A DNA stretch of 64,000 nt from Isochrysis galbana (lineage: Eukaryota; Haptophyta; Isochrysidales; Isochrysidaceae). The translations under genes were made by a program, and so were the position numbers. The notes below the pieces were generated by a model, which saw only the letters and a list, made by a program, of their open reading frames with translations, was not told the DNA's origin and ran no database searches. The stretch's first letter is position 1. Every line of letters starts with the position of its first letter. The stretch spans positions 2,781,801 to 2,845,800 of the forward strand of contig CM030931.1 in assembly GCA_018136815.1 (NCBI GenBank), read 5' to 3'. Shown piece after piece: positions 43,531 to 53,856 of the stretch.

Positions 43531-44785
43531 CTTAGATGATGCGATTTCCAGGCTCTTGTTTCCAGGTCCTTCGCAGAGCGGCCACACGGTGAAGCTCAGG
43601 TACATCTAGGTTGGTAGGGTTCGTCCCTAGCGACCTAGAATTCGAGTTCTCGTTTCGTTCTTTCTAGCCTGTTTGTCAGGTCTAGATTCCAGGTTTCCTC
43701 CTTTCGGGCAATCTCGACCCAAAGGAGCCAGGTCGCCTGTCGCTCGCTGCGCGCTTGTCTCAGGCTCTCGGGGTGCCTTCAGGATGCTTATTTAGCTTCT
43801 TGCAAGGCTTGTCGTTTCTTGTTGGGTTCCGGTTATTTCTTGGGACTTGCTAACTTTCGTTGTCGTTCAGGCCTGTTCTTCGTAGGTTCTGCTTGGCCTG
43901 GTTAGGGTTTCGTTGTCTTCCGGCGTTTGGCGTTCGCGTTGGCGTTCGGAATCTTCCTCTCACATTCCCTAGGTCCGCTACCCTTGGCTTGTAGGTCCTT
44001 GCTTCTTTCTTCTCGGTCAAGGTTTTGGCGAGCGAGTCGGTTGCTCTATCCGCTCGAGATTTGAGGTTTAATTTGCCATCTCCCCTTGGAGATCGGTGTA
44101 GGTTCGCTTCTTAGGTGAGGGAATCTTTCCCCTTGATGCAAGTTACATGCAAGCCTTGGCCCCTTTGGTGTTTCTTCCCCTTGGTTGCTACTCAGGGTTG
44201 TTCGTTAGAAGCGTCTAGAAGGTTCACGCTCAACGGCAAGATTTCCTCTGTCGTGAAGACATCTCGTTGCGATCTGTATCCAAAGTGATCGCCGTGGTCG
44301 CGCGACATGACGCTCCCCTTCGGACTCTCCGCTACGTGGGAAGTTACAACGGAGACACGCTCCGGCCGTCGCTGCGGAGTCTCTCTCTCTCTCGCTCTCT
44401 CTCCGTCTCTCGCGACGTGTTTGAGTTATCGGTGATTTGGGGTCGCGGTTGCTTGATAATTTGCTTGGTTTGGGTAGACTACAGCACATGGACTCAAAAA
44501 AATCTGAGGGCGCAGAACCACACAAACTAACCCAAACGGAGCGAAACCTAACCACACCTAGACGGACGCGGCCAGGCGTCGGCACCAGGGCAATTCAGCA
44601 ACGCGCAGACATGCGACAGAGAGAGAGAGGGGTCGGCACAACGAGGGCAGACCTCGCTGGGGAGCTACGACCGAGGGACGAGAGAAGATAGAAGACAGTC
44701 ATGGAACCTTTGATGACATCGAGAGAAAGTAAGAGAAGAGGCGGTATACCAATCGACGAGACCTTGAGGCTTAAGATAGCCCACA
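43531..44785. other. T/G-rich non-coding stretch
   Basis: 43560-44220 is rich in TTCTAGG, GGTTAGGGTTTCG, CTTGGC and TTCCCCTTGG motifs with few open frames on any strand, suggesting structured or regulatory non-coding sequence such as LTR-type or UTR-type DNA. 44375-44415 is a CT repeat. Nothing assignable. Confidence 0.4.
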
Positions 44786-45039
44786 GGTTAGAAGTAAAAA
44801 CTTGTCATCGTATGAAATACGACAGGGGGCCAGCATGGCTGCTGTGGGTGGTGTGGCCGGGGCCACGGGCCGTGTGGCGCGATGGGAATCGCGCTCACCT
44901 GCTCGGCCTCCGCGGGAGGACGCGGTCGCTTCGCCTGCGACTGCTCCATGGACACTGGAGGGGCGCCCGCGGCGGGGTGCCCGAAGGAGAGAGGGGGCGC
45001 GTCGGCGTGCTCCATGTCAACTGACTATAAAGTTAGTTG
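44786..45039 (-). pseudogene. LINE ORF1 5' fragment with hairpin
   Basis: ATG 45015 (MEHADAPPLSFGHPAAGAPP ... AKRPRPPAEAEQV) is homologous to MERAAATPLSFGPPAEGAPP in the next copy. It is preceded by hairpin-forming CTGACTATAAAGTTAG (stem CTGACT/AGTTAG with one G-T pair). The copy is truncated after about 75 residues. Confidence 0.65.
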
Positions 45040-45495
45040 CGTTCCGAGATCATAAAATGTGGTTTATGATCTCCGGCTGAGGCTCGTTGTTGCAGCCTCT
45101 CATTGCTGTCATCATTCATCAAAACGAATGTGCGACTACCATTCGACAATCGAAAGGGATAGTGTTAAAGCCAAACTTGCGAATGCACCCTTTGACGTGG
45201 CCAATGAGTTTCATTGTCATTGTCTCCGAAACCTGATGATCTTGGCCTGAGGCACTATCGCGTGTTTGTTTGTTTGACTACGTCCATTTGTAAGTCGTCT
45301 ATTTCCTTCGCTGGCGGGCGGTCAGCTGAGGCAACAAATTACATTCTTCTCGATTGTAATGTTTGCAATTCTTCGATTATTATTGTAAACGGACTATGGA
45401 CATTTGATGGCTCAACTTGAGTCTGTCCCATATTCGACGGAACGTGGCCATTTAGAGATATTTTACTTGTATTTATTATTTGTGGTGAACTACAC
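45040..45495. other. Spacer with palindrome and inverted 46-bp motif
   Basis: 45041-45075 repeats the GAGATCATAAAATGTGG/TTTATGATCTC palindrome seen near 18.86 kb. 45398-45445 is the inverted shared block GACTATGGACATTTGATGGC then CCCATATTCGACGGAACG. Confidence 0.65.
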
Positions 45496-46866
45496 TAATC
45501 TTAAAAAAAACCTTTTAATAGTCTCGCCCCGCGCGTGGCCTTGGGATCAGCTACAGTAGCCACGCCCATTTCCCTTCCTCTCCCACACTTCCCGCCTTGC
45601 GGCCAGTTTATGAGGAGATTGAATCGTCTCCGGCATGCGGAGTGGTTTGCACGCCCTGACCCCGTAATTTACAGGGATCGTGGTGTTGTTCACGTTAAGG
45701 ATGAGCTTACGAGGAAAGTTCCCATCCAAGAAGGATCCTTGGCCCGCCGAGACATACAGATGCCAACGAGTGGAGTAGGCCGCCTTGGACACAAATGTGC
45801 CCGCACCGCCCTCAAGCTTCATGCGCTCTCGGTTCCCCTTGAGGAATGTGAGGCCTACCTTTTCGACCGCTTTAACGAGAACGCTGAGGTTGATTTGTTT
45901 GGCTTGCGCGAGGCCATCAGCTTCAACTACAATGTGGGCCGCCACATCTTGGAGGGCGTTGTAGAGGGACTTGCGAGAGGCAGATCCCCCCTTGTTGAGT
46001 TTCTCCTCCAAGGTTCCGATCTTCACGCGGACGGTGATGTCTGTTTGAGTGATGCGGAGGGTGGTGAGCTCGCCATAGCGGTCTTTGAATTGCTGTGCGC
46101 AGTCCTCATTGACCGCCACGTGCCACGGGCCTTTGATGGAACGAGCCCAAAAGTCTGGTTCAGGGTCAACTCCCTCTAGCTCGAGGAGTAGCTCGACGAT
46201 CGCGGCATATGCCGCCGCGTCTTGAAAGGCATAGTCCCCTTCTTGATGGAAGGAGAGGTCGAAGTTTGCATCAGTGTCTCCCATTTCTTGTTCATCATCT
46301 GACAGGATCACCTTTATCCGGATCAGAGGGTAGGGGGGTTTGGGGTGAGCGTGCGAACGGTGACATTTTGTGGCATGTGCTGTCCTTCTCCTTGGTTCCC
46401 TCCCTTGTGTAGGTCCGGGGGTGTCTCGCCATGGTGTGCGTTTGTGTGCCAGTCCTCTGGAGTTGTGCGTATCTGTTGTTGTATGAGGAGTGTGCCCATA
46501 AGGGCCACCCGGTCTCGGGCCGCGCCGCCAAGGCGGCGCGGCCTTCTCCAGGGTGAGTGAGGCCTCTGCCATAAGGCATGCCTGTTGGAGGGTTGGCGTG
46601 TCTCGTCTGGTGTAGGCCGGGTGGGGTCCACAGCCTGCTGTCTCCCATGGGGGGGACCAGCAAGGCTGCTGAGGGTGGCGTGGCCGAGGCCACGGGCCGT
46701 GTGGCGCGACGCGAGTCGCACGCACCTGCCCGGCCTCCGCGGGCGGACGCGGTCGCTTCGCCAGCGACTGCTCCATGGGTACTGGGGGGGCGCCCTCAGC
46801 GGGGGGCCCGAAGGAGAGGGGAGTCGCGGCGGCGCGCTCCATTGCGACCAAGTATAAACTTAGTTG
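45496..46866 (-). pseudogene. LINE ORF1 copy, 3'-truncated
   Basis: ATG 46842 with a hairpin-like AAGTATAAACTT just upstream (46851-46862). Frames change around 46300-46500. The rest is open to a stop at 45547: LELEGVDPEPDFWARSIKGP, NALQDVAAHIVVEADG, LVKAVEKVGLTFLKGNRERM and LDGNFPRKLILNVNN match the other two ORF1 copies. The CCCH part and ORF2 are missing. The 3' end is CACGCGCGGGGCGAGACTAT then TAAAAGG, the inverse of a motif shared with 54.66 and 61.5 kb. Confidence 0.7.
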
Positions 46867-47400
46867 AACTACACTAATCTTATGATTGGTCGCCATGGAG
46901 GGGGGCCTCGCGCCCCCCCCACTCTCTCGACTCCCCTCATGGGGGGCGAGAACCATCCACCCCCCTGCGCTGCCTCTTGGCATGCAGGGGGGACTCACTC
47001 AGACTGCCCAGACTCTCCCAGAGAGCTGGGCACAGATCGCACGCCCTGGCCCGCGTTGGCCTGCTTGTCGCTCTGACCAACCCCTCCTCCCCCTGGGCCC
47101 CCCTGATCAGGACCCCCCAGCCAGCTCCAGTCGACCGGCAGGGGCGCGAGAGACAGCGAGGGAGAGGCAGGAGGGGCCAGGGCCATGCCCCAGCCTCACC
47201 TGCCCCCTGAGCTGTGCTCCCAGGCCCCCTGCAGGCCTCCTGGGGACCTGAAGAGGGGCCGCAGGCGCGCGCCATGGCCAGAGCCGCAGGGAAGAGAGGA
47301 GGAAGAGGGAAGAGAGAGGGGAGGGGGGAGTGGCAGCTCTCCCCTCCGGTGTTTACATGTCTTCTCGTCCTGTTTAGGTAAGAGAAGACGGGGGCGCCAG
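46867..47400 (+). repeat. Repeat family B, copy 6 (longest)
   Basis: Begins with hairpin-forming CTAATCTTATGATTGG (46875-46890), then GTCGCCATGGAGGGGGGCCT. The C-rich core is followed by GCCATGGCCAGAGCCGCAGG and GGTGTTTACATGTCTTCTCG, the same order as copy 1. It is arranged head-to-head with the LINE copy to its left. Confidence 0.75.
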
Positions 47401-48610
47401 AACCAGGAGGGAAGGGCCGCGGCTCGCCGCGGCCACTCGCCCCGGCGAGGAGTGATTAGCGCTTCTGGGCTCCCTTTCACGAGTGCCCCCCCCCCCCCCC
47501 CCCCGGCGTTGTTTTTACCCGAAAGGGGTTTTCCCCCAGCGTGGACTCGAGGAGAGGACGTGCTGGGGTGCGCGGGGTCGGTGCGTGCACTGGGGGGAGG
47601 ACAAATATCGAGGGGAGGGGGCAGTACCCCCACCCCCCGGTAGCACTCGGACACCTGGCTCGTCAGGCATGGCGAGATTCCGGGACGGAAAAGTTGTGTC
47701 CGATTAGCTAGTGGGGTTGGCTAGGATATAACATTAATTATTTTACTATTGCTGTGGTGAACTACAGCCCACCATCACCGCACAACCACCAACCCAACAT
47801 CGCACCCCAACGGTCAATTTGAGTCAACTGTCAAGAGGATGTACAATAATCGATAATACGCGCGACAACACAACACCGAATGCATCAGACATACACATGC
47901 ACGTGCTTGGCAAACAAAGTGCAACGTGAAAGTGAGGACGGAGAAAGAGAAGAATGATCAAACAGAAGCACTTCAAGAATCTTCAACGAACGATGACCTT
48001 GCCAGCCCTGCGCTTACCATACTTTTGTGCGCACATTCGAACGACGCATCCTTTCTTGATTGAAGTCTCTCCAGTTGTCCGACTTGCACTTCAGCTGGAG
48101 CTAGAACACCAATGGTTTGTACCGATCCTCTCCCTGGTCTGCCACACAGTTTCCTTTTCTTTGTGCGCACATTCGAACGACGCATCCTTTCTTGATTGAA
48201 GTCTCTCCGCTTGTCCGACTTGCACTTCAGCTAGAGCTAGAACACCAATTGTTTGTACCGATCCTCTCCCTGGTCTGCCACACTGTTTCCCTCTAGGGTA
48301 CCATAGGCGCAGCTATCTATCTCTGCAATGGGCATATCTATTTCTCACCCACGCGCACTTTTGTCCCCCCCCCCAAGGATCCTGAGCGCCATGCTCGGTT
48401 TGCGTACTTTTAGAGAGGCCCTACTGGCGCCCTCACAAGCACTTCAACCAGAGATGTAGCTCAACTCGGCTTACTTAAAGGCGTGAGGCTCACCCGACCA
48501 GGAAGCGTCCATGCTCACCTGTACTTTCGTCGTGGGCACTAAGATTGTTCCATTTGATGAGCTGAATGGAAGAAAGCCCTTGCATGCGCAAGACGATGCT
48601 AAATGGTCCA
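47401..48610. other. Spacer downstream of RRM gene
   Basis: 47486-47504 is a C run. No gene recognised from 47700 to 48020. A 136-bp tandem duplication occupies 48022-48293 and is listed separately. 48300-48610 is unremarkable. Confidence 0.4.
48022..48293 (+). repeat. 136-bp tandem duplication
   Basis: Two copies, about 97% alike by eye, begin TTTGTGCGCACATTCGAACG and end GTCTGCCACAC-GTTTCC. They differ by a few substitutions such as CCAGTTG/CCGCTTG and GCTGGAGC/GCTAGAGC. No coding role seen. Confidence 0.9.
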
Positions 48611-48611
48611 T

Positions 48612-49670
48612 CTAGAATCGGCGGCCACCCTTGCCCTTGCCAAATCGGTCAGCTGCAGGGCGCCGCGCGATGCTGACTTGAAGGACGCTGTTTGGGTAAC
48701 GCCCGGGATCGCCAAATGGCTTGCCTGAGAACCACTCGATCGCCGCTTGTGCTGTGGCGACCTCATCGTACGAGATGGTGCCGTCGCCCTTAAGCTGACC
48801 TGTCGCTTTGTCCTTGTAAAGATGGATGGTGGGCTCGCCTTGGTTATACGATTTCTTGGACTTCTTGATGGCGCCGATGCTTCCAAAGAAATCAGCAATC
48901 TCCCTCTTGCTGGCCGAAGAGGGCAAGCCCTGTACGTAGATTGTGTTCTCCCACGAGATGGATCCGTCCTCAAGGACCCGGTCGCCGCGCGCTGCGCCTC
49001 CTGCTCCATCCATCTTGCCGGATACTCCCCAGGGTGTGGTCCATGTGCGCGAGCGGTCATCCAGCCGCACACCCATTGACTCCAGAGCGTTTCGGTGCTG
49101 ATCGGCAGCGTCGAAGTCGCGCATATTCTTGGCGTTGTTGCGTTGCTCAATCAGTGCCATGATCTCCTGTTCTGTAGGACGCCCCCCACCTCTGCCATCA
49201 TCTCCACCGCCACCGTCGCGCCTGCCATCCCCATAGCCGCCGCCGCCGCCGCCTGGCCCCATACGGCTGTACTGGTCATCGCGTGGGCCTCCGCCTCCGT
49301 AGCCGTCGTCCCGTCCACCCCCATTGAAGTCTCGCCCACCTTTCCCATAAGGAGGACCACGGTCATCGCCACGACCAAACCCACCGCGGCCGCGGCCACC
49401 ATCGCGATCGTGAAAACCTTGCCCGTACCCCTTGCCTCGGTCATCCGGGAAACCACCGCCTCGGCTGCCAAAGCCGCCACCCCGACCGCGGCCGTAAGGC
49501 GGTGGCTCTCCACGGTACTCATCGTATTCATAGTCACGCTGCCGATCTCGGTCGTCACGCCTCTCAAACCGGTCGTCGCGACGACGGTCGTCGTCACGGC
49601 GACGCTCGTCATCCCGACGGCGCTCGTCGTCGTACCGCCGCTCGTCGTCGCGGCCCCGCTCGTACGACAT
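48612..49670 (-). CDS. FUS/TAF15-like RGG-RRM RNA-binding protein
   Basis: About 352 residues from the first ATG; a GTG slightly upstream was not used. Residues 1-50 are Asp/Arg repeats (DDERRRDDERRRDDDRRRDD). Residues 55-165 are Gly/Arg/Asp-rich RGG-type (GRGRGGFGRGDDRG). Residues 165-213 hold EQEIMALIEQRNNAKNMRDF then DAADQHRNALESMGVRLDD. An RRM occupies about 242-335, with RNP2-like IYVQGL, RNP1-like LKGDGTISY, an acidic-loop helix (SKREIADFFGSIGAI) and LQVSIARRP, closest in style to the FUS/EWS/TAF15 group. No RanBP2 zinc finger is present. A short basic tail (GKGKGGRRF) ends it. Likely nuclear mRNA or transcription-coupled RNA binding; the disordered arms suggest condensate formation. 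Confidence 0.85.
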   Translation of the reverse strand: MSYERGRDDERRYDDERRRDDERRRDDDRRRDDRFERRDDRDRQRDYEYDEYRGEPPPYGRGRGGGFGSRGGGFPDDRGKGYGQGFHDRDGGRGRGGFGRGDDRGPPYGKGGRDFNGGGRDDGYGGGGPRDDQYSRMGPGGGGGGYGDGRRDGGGGDDGRGGGRPTEQEIMALIEQRNNAKNMRDFDAADQHRNALESMGVRLDDRSRTWTTPWGVSGKMDGAGGAARGDRVLEDGSISWENTIYVQGLPSSASKREIADFFGSIGAIKKSKKSYNQGEPTIHLYKDKATGQLKGDGTISYDEVATAQAAIEWFSGKPFGDPGRYPNSVLQVSIARRPAADRFGKGKGGRRF

Positions 49671-50019
49671 GATGGCCGCCCAGCGAGCCTCTGGCGGCTT
49701 CTCGTGGGGGGGCACTGCCCGACGAGGGGGCGCGCGTTTTCTCCGGCTAAATTCCTCCCCCTAGCTCTACAGTATGGGTGCACCCATACTCAAAAGTCAA
49801 ACGCTTCTAAAGCTTTCTTGCCCCTACCGGGCTCCGCCCGGAGGTTTCTTATTTGAGGTTTCTTAGGGGCGGGGTGGGGTCGGGTGCGGGTTTCTTATTT
49901 CTTGCGGAGACAAAAGTCAAAAGTCGAGTGCGCGGGCCAACCCCAACCCCAACCCTTCCGCCCTGAAGCGGGGGGGGGGGGGGGGATGACTGGATGACCG
50001 GATTCGACCGGATGCCGGA
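49671..50019. other. RRM gene 5' region
   Basis: Contains GGGTGCACCC (49775), a G-run at 49969-49984, and the tandem GGATGACCGGATTCGACC-type repeat entering the tRNA-like block. Confidence 0.4.
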
Positions 50020-50095
50020 TGACCGGATTCGACCCGCTGTCTCGCCATCCTGCAAGCAGGACCGCAAACCACTGAGCCACGCGACTCGGACGCGT
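50020..50095 (-). repeat. Degenerate tRNA-like (SINE-type) sequence
   Basis: The minus strand reads GTGGCTCAGTGG (A-box-like), then a CCTGCTTGCAGG stem, then GCGGGTCGAATCC (B-box-like with one T missing). A proper 7-base anticodon loop and a matching acceptor stem cannot be formed, so this is a tRNA-derived relic or SINE head. Two copies of a 24-base GGATGACCGGATTCGACC unit follow it. Confidence 0.4.
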
Positions 50096-51736
50096 AAACT
50101 CGTCTAAGTGTCTAAGTGCCAAACAGTTTGCCAAACACCAAACACAAGAGGTTGCAACCTCAGGTTATTTTTGGTTGTTTTTTCACAAATGCCCCGTGAA
50201 CCCGTGAAATGTATATAAAAAAGGAACAATATCCCCCTCCCCCCCCCCCCCCTTCCCCCCTCCCCCCCTCGTGAGGTATTGTGGGACTGTGGTGAATAGG
50301 ATATAAAAAATTTCAGGACCCCCTCCCTCCGTACCCCGCCCCCCCCCCTTTGGATTCGAGGACATCCAGCTGCTTAGAAGCTTTTGCATGGATGGGGGGA
50401 CGGCGCCTTGCGCGTGCAGGGCCGATGTGGCTCTGAAAAAGTTTTGGGGCGAGGAGGTGATGCCACCACGACGGCGAACACTCGGTGGTGAGCACGCACG
50501 GCTCCTCCCATGTTCGTGATGATGATGGTGTGCTGCTCTCGCTCTGCGGTCGCATCCCTGTCGTGAGCGTGAGAGCGGTGGCGGCGGATCGTGCAGCAGC
50601 GTGGGAGAAACGCGACGCTCGGTCGGTCGGGGTTGGGGTTGAAGGGAGGGGTGGCGGTGGCGGCTGGGCCTGGCATGGAGCGGTGGCGAGAGTAGCAAGG
50701 ACAGAGGGAGGGAGGGAGGGAGCGCGACACGGGCCGCCCCTCGTCCCGCCGTGCCCCCCCCCCCGCACATATGTTTTTTTCACTGCTGTTTTTCTCTTTT
50801 TTTATCGACGGCATAAAACATACTGCATACTGATTTTGCTGTTTTATTTCTAAGTTTGACTGTGTTTCACATGTAGGTGAAGCACGCGTTCCGGTGCTTC
50901 GGCCCGGCAGTAAAGAGTTAACTTTTTAGCCCAAAATTTCGGTGGTCTCGGTCGAAATTTATTTTTGTGTCGCACTTGTAGTAAGTAGTAAGTGACCCCT
51001 GGTGTGCTGTCTATAGTCTAAAGTACTATAATAAAACAATTGAGCGTTAGTACCACTACTCCCACTAGCCCGGTACTATCACGACACCCCTCAGCGCACT
51101 TGCCCGCTATCACAGAGTGCCGTCATCTGCCAACACAACCCATTGGTCCTTACCGATAGAATCGGCTTTACCGATAACTTTGTCTGCCAGATTCCTTTTC
51201 ATCAAGTCATCAGCCTCTTTCATCATGTGCACCACCTTCTGGACTCTTCTCTACATTATCATCTGCAGTCGATGCACATCGAGTTCTTAGGGTTCCCGAG
51301 TCATTTGCACATCGACTTCTAGACCTCGCCTTCATCTTGGGGATCTCAGCTCACTCTAGATCGACTTAGTGCACCTAAGGAATCTCACCTTCATCAACAC
51401 TCACGACGCTTCATCGGCTCATACTAAGGCAATACTCGCCGATTCCCTAAATCCTTGATTCCTTCTTTGTTCCCTCGCACGCCTGCCTGTTTGTCTCAGA
51501 GTATTATCCAAAGAACCGTGGTGGGGTATATGTAAGGTTCGTGCGTGCGTGATTGTTGTAGAATCACCGTGCCCCAGGGGTATCTTCGTGAGTTCCCCAG
51601 TGCCCCCAGGTGTCCCAGGTTCTGACCCCCTCACCCCTGTACCACTGTCTCTCTCACTGTCTGTCATGACCCTCCTGCTTTTTGTTGCCGCCCTGGCTGC
51701 TTCCTGGCATCCAGCGCGATACCCGCACGCCTTGAA
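50096..51736. other. Long gene-poor interval
   Basis: C-runs at 50233-50272 and 50339-50348. Long frames over 50183-50850 disagree between strands and show low-complexity composition. 51060-51480 is AT-balanced with many stops. No gene is supported. Confidence 0.45.
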
Positions 51737-52189
51737 GTGATGGCACAGACACATACACATATGCACCCCTTCAAATCTCCCCCCTCGCAAACCCCCGGCT
51801 CCCATTATAACTCCCCACAAGTTACAATGAGGGAAAACCCATTGAGGCGGACCGGTCGACGCCGGCCGACTCTCCGGGGAAAACACCGGGGGGGGGGGGG
51901 GGGGACCTCTCGTCGAGAAGTGGAACGGCCCTTACAGCTCGCGCCGCGAGCAGTCCTCGAAGAAATAAATGACTGCGCCCCCCGATACCTGCCACAGGGA
52001 CGTCTTGAGCCACTCCCTTCTTCTCGCCCCTCTTGTCGCCAGCCGCCCCCCTTCGCCCGTTTGCTAACGCAAACGGGGCCCGTTTCTTACCGCACTTCAT
52101 CGGGGGGGGCGCAAATTCCCCCCTCTCCCTCTCTCCATTCTCCTCCGCCCCTCTCCCTGCGGCGCGTCGCCATGCGGCGCGCCACGGCC

Positions 52190-52564
52190 TGCTCTCAGAG
52201 GGCCTTTGGGGGCTCCCAGAGGGCCAGCAAGGGCAGCTCAGGGGGCAGTGGAGGCTGGGGCTCAGCCTCTGGCCCCCCCTGCCTCTCCCACGCTTGCCAC
52301 GCTGGCCATTGGAGCCTCCCAGTGGCCTCTGTATGCCTGGCGACCAGGGGAGGGGGGGGAGTCAGCTCGAGGGCAGGCCCATGCTGGGCGTGGGAGTGCG
52401 AGTCTCGGCCCGCGCCCACTAGGGGTCTGGGCCAGAGTGTTGATTGCCCAGCCCCTGCCAAAGGGCAGGGGCTGGGATTGATTGTACGGGCCCACCCCGG
52501 GGGGTGTCCGCGATGGAGAGATGGGGGCGCGAGGCCCCCATTGACCCCCACTTATAAAAGTAGG
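52190..52564 (-). repeat. Repeat family B, copy 7 (divergent)
   Basis: Reverse copy with the ATGGGGGCCTCGCGCC start (complement near 52541). It is preceded by CCACTTATAAAAGTAGG, a weak hairpin in the same position as in other copies. The core is more diverged (CTCCCAGAGGGCCAGCAAGG). Confidence 0.6.
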
Positions 52565-52666
52565 TTTGATAGTCTAAAGTACTACGTGCGCGCCCAATTC
52601 CTCGCGCCGGCGCAATCCCTTCGCCGTGTGTCCTTCGCCCTCTGGGGGGGCCGTGGAAGCTGGGAA

Positions 52667-53407
52667 ATGGCTCGAGGAGAGGCTAGAGGCTCGAGGCCTA
52701 CTGGGAGACAGCCTCCCAGCTGCGCAGATCCGCACTCGCCGCGCGACGGCCCGCCTGGTGGAGCTGGAGCGTCTGGCGGCGACGACGTCGATGATGTCGC
52801 CAGCGTCCTTCGCACCCCTGGCGGGGCGGGCGCGGCGCCCGCGCAGCGCGAGCGGCGCTATGCGGGGCCGTCCATATCATATGCAGGCCCCCAGCGCGCC
52901 ACGGCGGCGGAGGGCGTCAGGGAGAGGGCCTGTAAGGCCGTTGTGTGCTGGTACCACCCCGACACCGATCGCTCGGTGTTATGCTCCAAGGCCCAATGGG
53001 CCGCGGAGTTTGGGGTGGACCGGCGGCGCATGGACCTCTGGGAGAAGAGGCTCGGCGCCGAGGACCTCGAGCGCATACGGCGTGGCGTCATTCCCCTGCC
53101 GGCCAGAGCTCCGGGGCCACAGGGAGAGGAGCGCTCGTACGCTCGTGCGCCCGAGCAAGCGGCCGACCGTGCAGCAGCCCTCGGCTCCAAGCATGGATAC
53201 GACTTGAGCATTGTGGATGGGATCAGGGCTGCCTTGCGGTTGCAACTGGGCCTGCATGCATGTAATAGTGTAATAGTAACGGTTGGTCTACATCTCCCAT
53301 ACCCATATTATACTCGTCGGCGCGCCACTACTCGCCCAGCGCAGTTTCTGCTGTTGTGTGATCGCATGGGGTATAGGTATAGGGGGCTGACTACGGCTCA
53401 CCATTGA
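52667..53407 (+). CDS. Unknown ORF with possible DNA-binding segment
   Basis: 246 residues from ATG 52667; the frame extends upstream through repeat B, so the true start is unknown. The middle reads ACKAVVCWYHPDTDRSVLCS, then KAQWAAEFGVDRRRMDLWEK and RLGAEDLERIRRGVIPLPAR. It has strong GC3 codon use and an alternating helical pattern that could be a helix-turn-helix-like unit. The last 50 residues (TRRRATTRPAQ ...) look non-genic. Probably a TE-associated or decaying exon; no family recognised. Confidence 0.35.
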   Translation: MARGEARGSRPTGRQPPSCADPHSPRDGPPGGAGASGGDDVDDVASVLRTPGGAGAAPAQRERRYAGPSISYAGPQRATAAEGVRERACKAVVCWYHPDTDRSVLCSKAQWAAEFGVDRRRMDLWEKRLGAEDLERIRRGVIPLPARAPGPQGEERSYARAPEQAADRAAALGSKHGYDLSIVDGIRAALRLQLGLHACNSVIVTVGLHLPYPYYTRRRATTRPAQFLLLCDRMGYRYRGLTTAHH

Positions 53408-53856
53408 GCATCCTGCTCCCTTATGTCCACCACCAAGCCCAGTAGACTGACCATGCACTTCGATGGCCCAATCTGACTCATTTATGAGGCATAGAACCTG
53501 GAAGGACACCCCTACCAGGAATCGGACCCCCCCTCCCCGTGGGCCGTTCCGATGAGGGCACGTGCACTCTCACAGGGCGTCGTAAATGATGGAACCCCAT
53601 GATATTTTTGTACCTCTTGCCTGCAGGGCATCCCCATGGGCCCAGATCAAGTTTTGGGGGGGCTCTAGAGACAAAAAATACCATTAGGGGAGGGGGAAGG
53701 ACATGCCAGTAGAGGAATTGGCCGCCCACGTAGTATGTAGAGTCTACAAATCTGACTTCTTGGCTAAGAACTTCTGAGAGGCGGGGCACACGTCCCCTCC
53801 TCTCTCCTCTTCCTCTCTGCGTGTGCTTGAATCTTGAACCGGGGCCGCCGGCCGCA

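Noticed and set aside
43858-43920. Telomere-like GGTTAGGGTTTCG
   Set aside because: A single imperfect occurrence, no array.
49095-49856. 253-residue plus-strand ORF
   Set aside because: Antisense shadow of the Gly/Arg-rich RRM gene.
51737-53407. A single 556-residue protein
   Set aside because: The frame crosses poly-G and a whole repeat B copy; only the part after 52.6 kb has gene-like codon use.
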